The notes under the pieces: model-generated
Databases searched by the model: none
What the model was told of the DNA's origin: nothing
Seen by the model: the letters and a program-made list of their open reading frames with translations, nothing else
Origin: Candidatus Marsarchaeota G2 archaeon ECH_B_1
GTDB taxonomy: Archaea; Thermoproteota; Thermoprotei_A; Marsarchaeales; Marsarchaeaceae
Reading direction: 5' to 3'
NCBI GenBank assembly: GCA_003019535.1
Contig: NEXG01000013.1
Location: forward strand, 3,603 to 40,615
DNA length: 37,013 bases
Program-made: the position numbers and the translations under genes
Shown here: positions 18,119 through 25,787 of the stretch, one piece after another
Position numbering within the stretch: position 1 is the first letter of the stretch
How the letters are laid out: the number at the start of each line of letters is the position of its first letter

Positions 18119-19107
18119 TGTGTGTCAACATACCCCAGTCTCTTAGCCAACTAGGATTACTGCTTGGCTACCTTGCAGCCGTGAGCGTCGGGGGATACAC
18201 GCTTGGGAGAGCTTCAGAAATACTCTTGGGTAGGCTTCAGGCTAGGGTAATCGGAGGGGTTCTACTGGGCTTCGCTGTGACACTACCAGAGTACCTCTTC
18301 GCATTAATATCCACATTGTCACGTCACAACGACGTAGCGTTGGGCTCCGCCTTCGGCGGAAACATATTCCTCTTCACCCTTCTCTACGGCGTACTATTCC
18401 TTGCCAACAAGTCAGCCAGCACAGCATATAGAGGGCTCATGTTCGATGTAGCGGTACTTGGTTCCTCAACACTCCTCATATTCTTCGCCTCCATCATTAA
18501 CACCCTTAACATATACGTGGGCTTGGCGCTAATACTGCTATACGCCCTATTTATCGCCTGCTCCGCAAGGGGGAGTGACGACCTAAGAAGAGAAAACCCA
18601 GTTGATTCTCTAAGCACCAGATCTAAGTTCGAATCATTAGGATTCCTCGCAGTCGGTCTGATACTAACCGTGGGCTTCATTCATCCCCTTGTAAACCAAG
18701 TTGTCCTATTCTCCTCCACAGTTGGAATACCCCCATTGATAACCTCCTTCACACTTGTACCAGCAGGCGACGAGTTACCTGAACTGGTGGCCATGTTCAC
18801 ACTTTTAAAGAGCGCTTCGAAGAGGAATACGGATACGCAGGGGAGTCAAGCTGCCTATGCCAACCTAATTGGGAGCAAAGTGCAGAGTAACACCCTGCTT
18901 ATAGGCACAATACTGATAGCTGCGTCAATTGTGGGTAATCCAATTGTGGTTTCGGATAAGTACACTTGGTTCACTCTTTACGCCATGGTAGTCACAACTT
19001 TTACGGGTATGTTTGCAACATTCTCCACAACACGTAGGAGCGTAGGTGTACTTCTAATAGTCGTATACTTCATTATAATGGGTGTATCCGTAGGCCTAGG
19101 CATATAA
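18118..19107 (+). CDS. Sodium/calcium exchanger family (CaCA) membrane protein
   Basis: A 329-residue protein with about ten helices. The two inverted alpha-repeats of the family are visible: GFAVTLPEYLFALISTLSRH followed by GSAFGGNIF, and LVPAGDELPELVAMFTLLKS followed by ANLIGSKVQSN. The acidic residue in each repeat (Glu of TLPEY, Asp/Glu of GDELPE) would coordinate the cation. CaCA proteins exchange Ca2+ or another cation for Na+ or H+. The ATG overlaps the reductase stop; a TTG one codon earlier is possible. The central loop (about residues 140-165) is charged and probably cytoplasmic. Confidence 0.85.
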   Translation: MCVNIPQSLSQLGLLLGYLAAVSVGGYTLGRASEILLGRLQARVIGGVLLGFAVTLPEYLFALISTLSRHNDVALGSAFGGNIFLFTLLYGVLFLANKSASTAYRGLMFDVAVLGSSTLLIFFASIINTLNIYVGLALILLYALFIACSARGSDDLRRENPVDSLSTRSKFESLGFLAVGLILTVGFIHPLVNQVVLFSSTVGIPPLITSFTLVPAGDELPELVAMFTLLKSASKRNTDTQGSQAAYANLIGSKVQSNTLLIGTILIAASIVGNPIVVSDKYTWFTLYAMVVTTFTGMFATFSTTRRSVGVLLIVVYFIIMGVSVGLGI

Positions 19108-19196
19108 AAGCAAACAGTTCACAGCGCGAACTTGACAAAGGTGACACTCAGAACAGTTACAGACCACTTAAGCCTTTAGAGAACTATCTTCCCCAG

Positions 19197-19412
19197 GTGA
19201 AAAAATTGGTTGGTAGGGGCTCTGTACTAGGAGTCTTCGCTGTGCTGGGGTTCGTGGCGGGAATCGCATTCGGGTTCGCGATACCCTACGTTGTTCCTGC
19301 CTTAGCGTACTTGCCAAAAATAGTGACAGCCCAGTGGTTCCTCGCTGGCCTTATGGGGGCGCTCTTCGCCGTGGTAATAGTCCTCGCGTACATCGCTGTA
19401 CACCACAACTAA
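19197..19412 (+). CDS. Small membrane protein, 71 residues
   Basis: Begins with GTG (MKKLVGRGS) and has two predicted membrane helices, about residues 9-32 and 45-67, with a basic N-terminus. Glycine- and alanine-rich helices suggest tight packing with a partner. A CTTTAGAGAA box lies about 20-30 bases upstream, so it is probably transcribed on its own although it follows the CaCA gene by 89 bases. Family not recognised. Confidence 0.6.
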   Translation: MKKLVGRGSVLGVFAVLGFVAGIAFGFAIPYVVPALAYLPKIVTAQWFLAGLMGALFAVVIVLAYIAVHHN

Positions 19413-19469
19413 AGCTTTTACGGACCCCAACTAAACTTTTTATTACAGGAGAATCAAATCCTTCTAATT

Positions 19470-20849
19470 TTAAGGGTTAGCGATTCGGTTTTCATTGTTG
19501 CCTGTTCCAAGAGTAGTGGCTGGAGTAGTGTTTTGGAACAAGTAGTCAAGCGGCTTTGTCTCGTGGTCTTCTTTCCTATACACCCTCTTTCTAGTTATCC
19601 ATAGACGTTTTTGCTCATCGTATATTGTCTGAAGCGTACTGGTATAGTAGCCATACTTTTCGAAGATCGCCTCGCTGAGTACCCCCCACGCGGTCATCAG
19701 GAACTCGGATTTTAACTCCTTGCTCTTCCTGTATGACACTGATGAAGCGTCTGTAACCTCGTAGAAGAGTGTTCTCAGCGGATCCTCACTGCTATAGTTT
19801 ATCTCGATTTTCTCCGAAACGGAGGCAAGGTCAACCATTAACCTTAGAGACTCCTCTAAATCGTCTTTGACGAGCTTTAATCCCTCCTCTTCGAGGAGTT
19901 GAAGGGCGTACACACCAGCCTTCCTGATTAGCTCGTCCGCTTTCCTCTCCCCGAATTCGTCCACTAATATTTTCCCGAACGCGTAGAGCACAGTGTTATA
20001 GTATACCGACGCCGAAGAAGCCACTCTTGAGACGTCTTCGCCTGATTTGATAAGCGAAATAATGCTCCCGATGTCTGGTAGCTCGACCCACAGGAAATCA
20101 ACAAAGGAGATAATGTTCTCAGCCACTCCTTTATCTTTAATATAGATGAGGGAGTAGTCGGATGGATCCTGTGAGAGTCGGGCTGAGGAGATAATAATCG
20201 TGGTCTTCCGGTCGATAACTATTAGGTTGTCCTCTGGCTCCTTGTGGACCACGTGGACCTCTGCGAAATCCTTGAATCCCTCAAGCTTAGAAAGCTGATC
20301 CGTGAGTAAGGGTGCGATGATTCTGTTTTTAACCTTCCTATCATAGGCGGCTCTTAAATCTTCACGCAACTCTCTGAGAAGCCTGAAGCAGGACCTATTG
20401 AGCACCATGACGACCTCCTGCTCCGCTTGGCTGAGCTCATCCCTTAACGCCTTTATTCCTTTGCTCTTTTCCTTTATTGTCCAGAACTCTTTTCGCTCAA
20501 CGCCGTCCTTATCCTTTATTTGACTGAAGAGGTCGATTAGCCTGTTTAGCTGTTCTTTCATCGAGTCGAGTTCATCCTTCTTCTTATCTAAGAGGGGCTT
20601 AAGCGTGATTTCGGGTGACACAGCCCTACACATATACTTCTTTTCAGGTAGAAATTCAACGAACCCCTTTTTCTGTAGTTTCCTTACGTTAGCGTAGACC
20701 TTGGTTCTTGGAACATTGGCCTTCTGAGCCAGCTCAGACATGGTGCATGGCCCGTTTTCAACTAGAGCCCAGTATATTCTGGACTCGTGGTCGCTTAAAC
20801 CAAACTCTGAAAGGTCCTTTTGCCTATTTGAGTGTTGGGAGTCGGGCAT
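19470..20849 (-). CDS. Large TrmB-family transcriptional regulator
   Basis: A 459-residue protein. Residues 12-75 form the TrmB winged helix: GLSDHESRIYWALVENGP, MSELAQKANVPRTKVYANVR, LQKKGFVEF. A coiled coil follows (85-115), then a region with the pattern of the TrmB sensor part (about 120-255; VVMVLNRSCFRLLRELREDL, NLIVIDRKTTIIISSARL). The last 200 residues (about 260-430) are a helical domain that ordinary TrmB proteins lack; I do not recognise it. Ligand unknown. Its start faces the first gene of the cdv operon across 160 bases, so it is a candidate regulator of cell division genes, which is inference. No strong TATA box is visible before ATG 20849. Confidence 0.8.
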   Translation of the reverse strand: MPDSQHSNRQKDLSEFGLSDHESRIYWALVENGPCTMSELAQKANVPRTKVYANVRKLQKKGFVEFLPEKKYMCRAVSPEITLKPLLDKKKDELDSMKEQLNRLIDLFSQIKDKDGVERKEFWTIKEKSKGIKALRDELSQAEQEVVMVLNRSCFRLLRELREDLRAAYDRKVKNRIIAPLLTDQLSKLEGFKDFAEVHVVHKEPEDNLIVIDRKTTIIISSARLSQDPSDYSLIYIKDKGVAENIISFVDFLWVELPDIGSIISLIKSGEDVSRVASSASVYYNTVLYAFGKILVDEFGERKADELIRKAGVYALQLLEEEGLKLVKDDLEESLRLMVDLASVSEKIEINYSSEDPLRTLFYEVTDASSVSYRKSKELKSEFLMTAWGVLSEAIFEKYGYYTSTLQTIYDEQKRLWITRKRVYRKEDHETKPLDYLFQNTTPATTLGTGNNENRIANP

Positions 20850-21009
20850 AATGTATAGTCACCCATAACTACGTGTGGGGTGGGGGGCATGAATGAAGCG
20901 AAGAAGTACTTATAAATGTTTCGTACCACACGATTTGTTTCCTCAGGATACATCATCTTAGGGAACAACTCTCTTATATTTATAGATTTAAAGATACGAA
21001 GGGATAATT
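20850..21009 (+). promoter_or_regulatory. Promoter region of the cdv operon
   Basis: Two TATA-like boxes point toward the operon: ATTTAAAG at 20983-20990, about 20-27 bases from the TTG start and fitting a leaderless message, and CTTATAAATG at 20909-20918, which would give a leader of roughly 70 bases. The second is followed directly by TTTCGTACCAC (20919-20929), a string that also follows the TATA box of the MenA-like gene at 10472-10482. Confidence 0.5.
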
Positions 21010-21648
21010 TTGAGTAGGGATTTCGCGTCAAACTGGGACAAAAAAGATTCAACCTCCACCACCGACCGGCTAAAGGAAGCTATAAGGCCTCCCGGCCCAC
21101 TTAAGCCCAGAATTGAGAGCGCTCAAAGATCGCTTCAAATGCAGGTTCAGAGACTCGACCAGATAAATAGTAGACTTGTTGAGCGCCAACGGGTGATGTT
21201 CGAGAAGGTTGTAGACGCCATAAGACGACACGACCAAGCCCGCGCCACCATATATGCGAACGAGGTCGCTGAGATAAGAAAGATGGCCAAACTCATAATG
21301 CAGAGCAGGCTCGCGTTAGAGTCAATCATCGTGAGGCTCGGTACACTCGAGGATCTAGGCGACGTGATCACAAACCTCGCTCCAGCCATCGGTGTGGTAT
21401 CCTCGATTAGACGCAGCATCGGACAGGTGACGCCTGAGGCCGACAAGGAGATGGGTGAAATATCCAACCTACTTAGCAGCATACTAGTGGAAGCGGGTCA
21501 GAGTGGTAACTACACTGTGAGCTTCGACACAGCTAACGAGGATGCGCAGAAAATAATGGAGGAGGCGGCCGCGCTCGCAGAGACTAGGCTAAAAGACCAG
21601 TTCCCAGACCTGCCAACCTCCGCTTCATCCCAGCAGACCAGGCAGTGA
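21010..21648 (+). CDS. ESCRT-III/CdvB paralogue without winged helix
   Basis: A 212-residue Snf7-fold protein. After a short leader with FASNWDKK, the basic first helices (PPGPLKPRIESAQRSLQMQV, LVERQRVMFEKVVDAIRRHD) and the second half (ARATIYANEVAEIRKMAKLI, LGTLEDLGDVITNLAPAIGV) give the typical ESCRT-III core up to about residue 185. The C-terminal tail contains FPDLPTS, which resembles a MIT-interacting (MIM2) peptide for CdvC. There is no winged helix, so it corresponds to CdvB1/B2-type subunits that form the constricting filament with CdvB. Start TTG chosen from the TATA-like box at 20983-20990. CdvA follows after 27 bases. Confidence 0.9.
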   Translation: MSRDFASNWDKKDSTSTTDRLKEAIRPPGPLKPRIESAQRSLQMQVQRLDQINSRLVERQRVMFEKVVDAIRRHDQARATIYANEVAEIRKMAKLIMQSRLALESIIVRLGTLEDLGDVITNLAPAIGVVSSIRRSIGQVTPEADKEMGEISNLLSSILVEAGQSGNYTVSFDTANEDAQKIMEEAAALAETRLKDQFPDLPTSASSQQTRQ

Positions 21649-21675
21649 ATACATAAATTAGGAGAGTAGACCCAG

Positions 21676-22383
21676 ATGTCTCCTGGTTCGGGTAGAAAAC
21701 TATCCGACGACTCCATGTCGCCTTCGAGGCATCTGGGTAAGACCGTTAAGGACGAGTACAACAGAGTTGTCGGATGGGTAGCGGGCTTCTTCAACTATCT
21801 CCCAGAGTCAGAGGGGAGCCAGTCCGGGAAGGCAGAGTTCTACTTTGTGGTTCAGACAACTGATGGCTTCCAAGAAATACCTTCGAGCAGAGTGCTCTCG
21901 GTAGAGGAGAACTATATCATAGTCAAGTCCGAACTCAAGCAGAGCCTCAAGGAGACTAAGGATAGAATTGAGTGGCTCTATGAGAGGATAAGGGCTCTTG
22001 AAGAGGCTAGTACGAAGGATAATTCGGCGTCAGACGCCCCAGTGCTCACCGCGGCGCAACTCCAGCACAAGGTCAGGTTTAACTCACTGGTGGAGAGCAT
22101 CCACCCCTTACTCGAGGTGGCTCAGAGGCGGGTGGATAGGCTGCTTTCCGAGATCGAGCTAATTGAGCGTGCAATGGTTGATTTGAACATAGCTAGAACC
22201 ATGAATGAAATCGGTGAGAAGGATTTTGAGTACTGGTCGAAGAGGCTTAAGGATGGGCTTAACTCTGCTCACCTAGAGTTGAGCGACCTGGATGACCTAG
22301 TCAAATCGCTTTCACGGATAGAGAGGGAGTACAGGGATGTCTTCCGCGTTGAGATAGTGAGTGAGACAGATAGAAGAGAGTGA
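21676..22383 (+). CDS. cdvA: CdvA, membrane-binding division protein
   Basis: A 235-residue protein with the CdvA layout: a disordered basic N-terminus (1-25), a PRC-barrel-like beta domain (about 28-88; VVGWVAGFFNYLP, EFYFVVQTTDGFQEIPSSRV) and a long coiled coil (about 90-225). The C-terminal segment after residue 215 (YRDVFRVEIVS) is where Sulfolobus CdvA has the peptide that binds the CdvB winged helix; I infer the same here. CdvA marks the division site and recruits CdvB. ATG start with GGAG about 12 bases upstream. Its last codons overlap the GTG of cdvB (GTGA), indicating translational coupling. Confidence 0.88.
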   Translation: MSPGSGRKLSDDSMSPSRHLGKTVKDEYNRVVGWVAGFFNYLPESEGSQSGKAEFYFVVQTTDGFQEIPSSRVLSVEENYIIVKSELKQSLKETKDRIEWLYERIRALEEASTKDNSASDAPVLTAAQLQHKVRFNSLVESIHPLLEVAQRRVDRLLSEIELIERAMVDLNIARTMNEIGEKDFEYWSKRLKDGLNSAHLELSDLDDLVKSLSRIEREYRDVFRVEIVSETDRRE

Positions 22384-23300
22384 GCTCAGCCGTGGGAACC
22401 CTGTATTTTGACTCTTTCCTCAAAAAGAAGAAAGACTTTAAGGATATTCTTGACGAGGTTCTCAGGGTTCTTAACGAGCAGCAGGTTCAAATAAGGATGC
22501 GTATAGTGAGCCTTCAGCGTAGGGAGAATGAGCTTCTTAGAATGTGTGTGATGCTTATACGTAGAAAGGATAGGGCTCGGGCTAGGATATATGCATATGA
22601 GACCGTTGAGATACACAGAGTTCTAAGTGTGCTCCAGAAGAGTGAGCTCATAGTTGAGGCGCTCAGGCTAAGGGTTGGGACAGCAAAGGAGCTCGGTGAC
22701 GCCGTGGGCACGCTCAGGCCGCTAGCGGATGCGCTTAGCAGGGTTAGAGCCCAGCTCCAAGGCTTTGTCCCAGAAGTGGCTAAAAGCATGCAGCAGACAG
22801 CTGAGGCTCTAAACGAGGTGCTCAGCGTGAGTGTACCTGAGACAAGCATAGGCGACTTCTCCTCGCCGCTCAACACTGAGAGTGTGGAGTCCATACTGAG
22901 GGATGCCGAGGAGTTGGCGAGTAGGAAGCTTAGAGAAGAGTTAGAGAAGGTGGAGGAGGCAGACCTTAAACCCATAATCGAGTATATAAGGAGTAACGGC
23001 ATCGAATCCATACAGAGTGTGGTGGACAACCTTGTGGACACGTTCTCGGTGGAGGGCTTAGAGGGTGTCGTAGAAGAAAATGTGAGTTCCTCGAAGGATG
23101 GTGGTCTACTATATGTTAGGGTTAACGAAACAGACTCCGAGATACCTAGACGTGTATATGATTATATTAAGAGTAAGAATGGGGTGCTCGAGTTATCATC
23201 ATGCTGTAAGGATCTCGGGATCAGCCGTGAATCCGTCATCACGGCTCTGCGAACGCTTGAGTCGCAGGGTAAGATCAAACTCGACCATCAGCCAGCGTGA
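22380..23300 (+). CDS. cdvB: CdvB, ESCRT-III subunit with C-terminal winged helix
   Basis: A 306-residue protein. Residues 15-190 are the Snf7 core (FKDILDEVLRVLNEQQVQIR, ARARIYAYETVEIHRVLSVL, LRVGTAKELGDAVGTLRPLA, SVESILRDAEELASRKLREE). A linker of about 40 residues leads to a winged helix at about 240-303 (EIPRRVYDYIKSKNGVLELS, LGISRESVITALRTLESQGK), the module that binds CdvA. I see no proline-rich MIM2 peptide in the linker, unlike Sulfolobus CdvB; the paralogue two genes upstream has one. The GTG overlaps the cdvA stop. cdvC follows after 17 bases. It polymerises at the neck of dividing cells. Confidence 0.9.
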   Translation: MSSAVGTLYFDSFLKKKKDFKDILDEVLRVLNEQQVQIRMRIVSLQRRENELLRMCVMLIRRKDRARARIYAYETVEIHRVLSVLQKSELIVEALRLRVGTAKELGDAVGTLRPLADALSRVRAQLQGFVPEVAKSMQQTAEALNEVLSVSVPETSIGDFSSPLNTESVESILRDAEELASRKLREELEKVEEADLKPIIEYIRSNGIESIQSVVDNLVDTFSVEGLEGVVEENVSSSKDGGLLYVRVNETDSEIPRRVYDYIKSKNGVLELSSCCKDLGISRESVITALRTLESQGKIKLDHQPA

Positions 23301-23317
23301 ATATTTGGTGAAGACCA

Positions 23318-24478
23318 TTGGCTTTGGCCGCCTCTGAGCTTGAAGGCTTGGCTAAGCGTTATGCTAGTGAAGCGGTGGCAGCGGATAGGCAGGGTATGCG
23401 GGGTAAAGCCATCACCAGCTACCAGCAGGCCATCGATGTTCTCAACAAGTTGGTCACACTTTACCCTGGCTATGAATTGAATGGGATATACATTCAGCGT
23501 ATAAAGGCGTACCAAGAGAGGATAAGGCTTCTGAAGGGTGAGGTCTACGAGGATGATGGTGGAGGGAGCAACCTTTTGCCGAGGAATCAGCAAAGCCCTA
23601 GTCAATCCCAGAAGAGCTCGTATGATGACTTGGTCATTAAGGAGAAGCCCAATGTTAAATGGGAAGATGTGATAGGCCTAGAGGATGCTAAGAAGGCGAT
23701 CATGGAGTCTATTGTGTACCCAACCAAGCGCCCAGATCTTTTCCCCCTAGGATGGCCGAGGGGTATACTCATGTTCGGCCCCCCTGGCTGTGGTAAGACG
23801 CTTCTTGCTGCAGCAGCTGCCTCCGAGATTGAGGCCACGTTTATCAGTGTTGACGCAGCCTCAATAATGTCGAGGTGGCTTGGGGAGGCTGAGAAGAATG
23901 TCGCGAGGATATTCGCTCAGGCGCGCTCAATCAGAGGTCCTGTTATAATCTTCATGGATGAGCTAGATGCGCTACTTGGTATACGCTCAAACGAGGTGGG
24001 GGGTGAGGTTAGGGCTAGGAATCAGTTACTTCAGGAGATGGATGGTTTAGCCGATAAGGGTAAGACGAACATGGTGTACGTTATTGGCGCAACAAACAAA
24101 CCGTGGGTTCTGGATGCACCCTTCGTGAGGAGATTCCAGAAGCGTATAATGGTTAACCTACCAGATTATGATGCTAGGATAAGGATATTCGAGCTTTACA
24201 CAAAGAACCTCAGGCTTGCTGAGGACGTAGACCTCAAAGAGTTGGCTAGGTGGACAGAGAACTATAGCCCAAGCGATATCAGGGATGTTTGCCAGAGCGC
24301 CCACCTAATGGTGGTGCGAGAACTCTTTGAATCAGATCAGGCAAATAAGCCCGGTAGCATGCCACGCAGGATAACGATGGACGACTTCAAAAAGGTGTTA
24401 GAAAATAGGAAGCCAAGTGTGGCTCCGGACCTACTTGCATCCTATAAGACGTGGTACGACTACTATAAGGCGTTGTGA
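23318..24478 (+). CDS. cdvC: CdvC, Vps4-like AAA ATPase
   Basis: A 386-residue protein. The N-terminal MIT three-helix domain spans about 1-75 (LEGLAKRYASEAVAADRQGM, AITSYQQAIDVLNKLVTLYP). After a flexible linker the AAA domain has Walker A GPPGCGKT (154-161), Walker B IIFMDELD with Asp214-Glu215, sensor-1 GATNKP and arginine fingers Arg271-Arg272 in APFVRRF. SPSDIRDVCQSAHLMVVREL is the small helical domain. It disassembles ESCRT-III filaments, bound through the MIT domain. Start is a TTG with GGTGA about 6 bases upstream, the clearest ribosome binding site in the operon and the reason for choosing it. Last gene of the operon. Confidence 0.95.
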   Translation: MALAASELEGLAKRYASEAVAADRQGMRGKAITSYQQAIDVLNKLVTLYPGYELNGIYIQRIKAYQERIRLLKGEVYEDDGGGSNLLPRNQQSPSQSQKSSYDDLVIKEKPNVKWEDVIGLEDAKKAIMESIVYPTKRPDLFPLGWPRGILMFGPPGCGKTLLAAAAASEIEATFISVDAASIMSRWLGEAEKNVARIFAQARSIRGPVIIFMDELDALLGIRSNEVGGEVRARNQLLQEMDGLADKGKTNMVYVIGATNKPWVLDAPFVRRFQKRIMVNLPDYDARIRIFELYTKNLRLAEDVDLKELARWTENYSPSDIRDVCQSAHLMVVRELFESDQANKPGSMPRRITMDDFKKVLENRKPSVAPDLLASYKTWYDYYKAL

Positions 24479-24776
24479 TGGCCTAGGAAAACATCAAGGT
24501 TTTCAAGTATTAAGACATCTCCCTCAATGTACGATGCGATGCTGTGGGTTCTTGTGTAGCATGGTTGGCGCTTAGATGGGATAAAGAGTGGTCGATGTGG
24601 TTTGACTCATAGCACGCGTGTTTGCGGGCGCGCGTTAAAATCTTTTCGCATGGCTTGCGACGGTGTACAGGCAACAATTTTCCAAGCCTTGGCAGTAAGC
24701 CCACCACCTCGAGTCCGGACACCATCGGGTTTGTTGTAAGTAGGTTTTAAATTTGTAAAATAAGGTAGAACAATTA
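24479..24776. other. Intergenic region after cdvC
   Basis: About 300 bases without a convincing gene; the reverse frame 24510-24725 has no protein-like pattern. TTTTAAATTT at 24745-24753 is the promoter of the next gene, 24-32 bases from its ATG. I looked for a tRNA or box C/D RNA here and found none. Confidence 0.5.
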
Positions 24777-25139
24777 ATGTCCCAGAAATACATACCCTCG
24801 ATCAATTATGGGAGCCGCTCTAAGACGCTCAGTAGGAGGATGGATTTGCTCAAGTATGTTGGAAGGGACATTACACTCCACTATAAGGATGGTAGGACGG
24901 ATCGGCTCAAGGTTTATAGTTATGAGGGTCCATACCTCCTACTTGTCGCCCCGAAATCTTCGCTTGGGCACATAGGTATACAGATCGATAAGTGGGTGAT
25001 TAGGGAGGAGAAGGGTGAGCTTCACGCTTATCCTAATGGTCATGTCCCAGATTTGGTGATTAATCCTCAGACCTCCCCCCGATCCCCTTCGGCTTCCTCA
25101 GCCGCTTCAGTTTCTCCCTCTCCTCAACAAATGCACTGA
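24777..25139 (+). CDS. Small basic protein, 120 residues, possible SH3/LSm-like barrel
   Basis: I do not recognise the family. Residues 20-85 read as short beta strands with turns: LLKYVGRDITLHYKDGRTDR, LKVYSYEGPYLLLVAPK, GHIGIQIDKWVIREEKGELH. That spacing resembles a small five-strand barrel such as LSm or SH3-like folds, with the first strand pair VGRDITLHYKDG; this is a structural guess. The last 25 residues are Ser/Pro/Gln-rich, low complexity, and encoded opposite the C-terminus of the TrmB-type gene. Well-placed TATA box and ATG indicate a leaderless message. It follows cdvC by about 300 bases with its own promoter. Confidence 0.65.
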   Translation: MSQKYIPSINYGSRSKTLSRRMDLLKYVGRDITLHYKDGRTDRLKVYSYEGPYLLLVAPKSSLGHIGIQIDKWVIREEKGELHAYPNGHVPDLVINPQTSPRSPSASSAASVSPSPQQMH

Positions 25140-25734
25140 GACGGCGTGCAAGGCTTTTCGAGTATGCTAACACACCAAGGAGCGGGAAATCGGATTTATC
25201 TGGAAACCAAAAGACTGCGTCCTCTAGTATTATTAGGTTGTGTGGTTTATCTGTTACAAGGACCTTCCTGTTCTTTGGTACTACAAGTCTGCGTAGCCAG
25301 GATGGGGTGAGCACAAGTACGCAGTTACCAGTGTTAGAGGCGAGTTGAGACGCTTTGCCAGTAACCTGCTTTTCACCGTAGTAGACGATGGCGCTAATCG
25401 CTTCGCTCAACTCAACACCACCCGACCCAAGCTCCTCCAGTAAATTCAGCTTCTCCTCCACTTTTTCAGAGAGCTCTCTACGGATGCGTGGCAGTATAGA
25501 GCTCATTGGTAAAGGTTTAAAAAGCCTCGGCCTCCCCTGTGTGCTCTCAACCCACCCCTTCTCCTGAAGGGATTTTAGGACGGTGTATATCCAGGAGCGC
25601 GGTACCCCCGAACGCTCGGCTAACTCGCTAGAAGTGAGTGCGCCATGTGTATAAAGTGAAATGCACACCTGCGCCTCATACCTACTTAAACCAAGCTCCA
25701 TTAATACCCCAAGAGATGATGTGACTCTGCTCAT
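25060..25734 (-). CDS. TrmB-type transcriptional regulator, short
   Basis: A 224-residue protein. The winged helix at 12-72 reads LGLSRYEAQVCISLYTHGAL, SSELAERSGVPRSWIYTVLK, SLQEKGWVES. A coiled coil (85-105) and a sensor-like domain follow (ISAIVYYGEKQVTGKASQLA, VLVLTPSWLRRLVVPKNRKV, NLIILEDAVFWFPD), the PLD-like part that binds the ligand in TrmB proteins, shorter here. Its promoter region faces the S-layer-type gene across 53 bases, so that gene is its most likely target, with autoregulation through a shared box. Its last 80 bases overlap the 3' end of the 120-residue gene on the other strand. Confidence 0.85.
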   Translation of the reverse strand: MSRVTSSLGVLMELGLSRYEAQVCISLYTHGALTSSELAERSGVPRSWIYTVLKSLQEKGWVESTQGRPRLFKPLPMSSILPRIRRELSEKVEEKLNLLEELGSGGVELSEAISAIVYYGEKQVTGKASQLASNTGNCVLVLTPSWLRRLVVPKNRKVLVTDKPHNLIILEDAVFWFPDKSDFPLLGVLAYSKSLARRLSAFVEEREKLKRLRKPKGIGGRSED

Positions 25735-25787
25735 ACACGCACATAAATATCGATCGGACTTAAATATAACAATTTTTTGTTGTTATT
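25735..25787. promoter_or_regulatory. Shared divergent promoter, regulator/S-layer-type gene
   Basis: A 53-base gap between two ATG starts. The AT-rich ACTTAAATATA at 25758-25768 is 24-34 bases from the leftward ATG and 20-30 bases from the rightward one. The palindrome CGATCG lies at 25751-25756 beside it. One regulator bound here would affect both genes. Confidence 0.55.

Noticed and set aside
20795-21052. Reverse frame of 85 codons between regulator and cdv operon
   Set aside because: It overlaps both neighbours and the promoter boxes, with no protein-like pattern.
22514-23041. Reverse frame of 175 codons opposite cdvB
   Set aside because: Serine-rich shadow of a strongly supported gene.
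24479-24776. Possible structural RNA after cdvC
   Set aside because: I could not build a tRNA cloverleaf or pair of C/D boxes from it.
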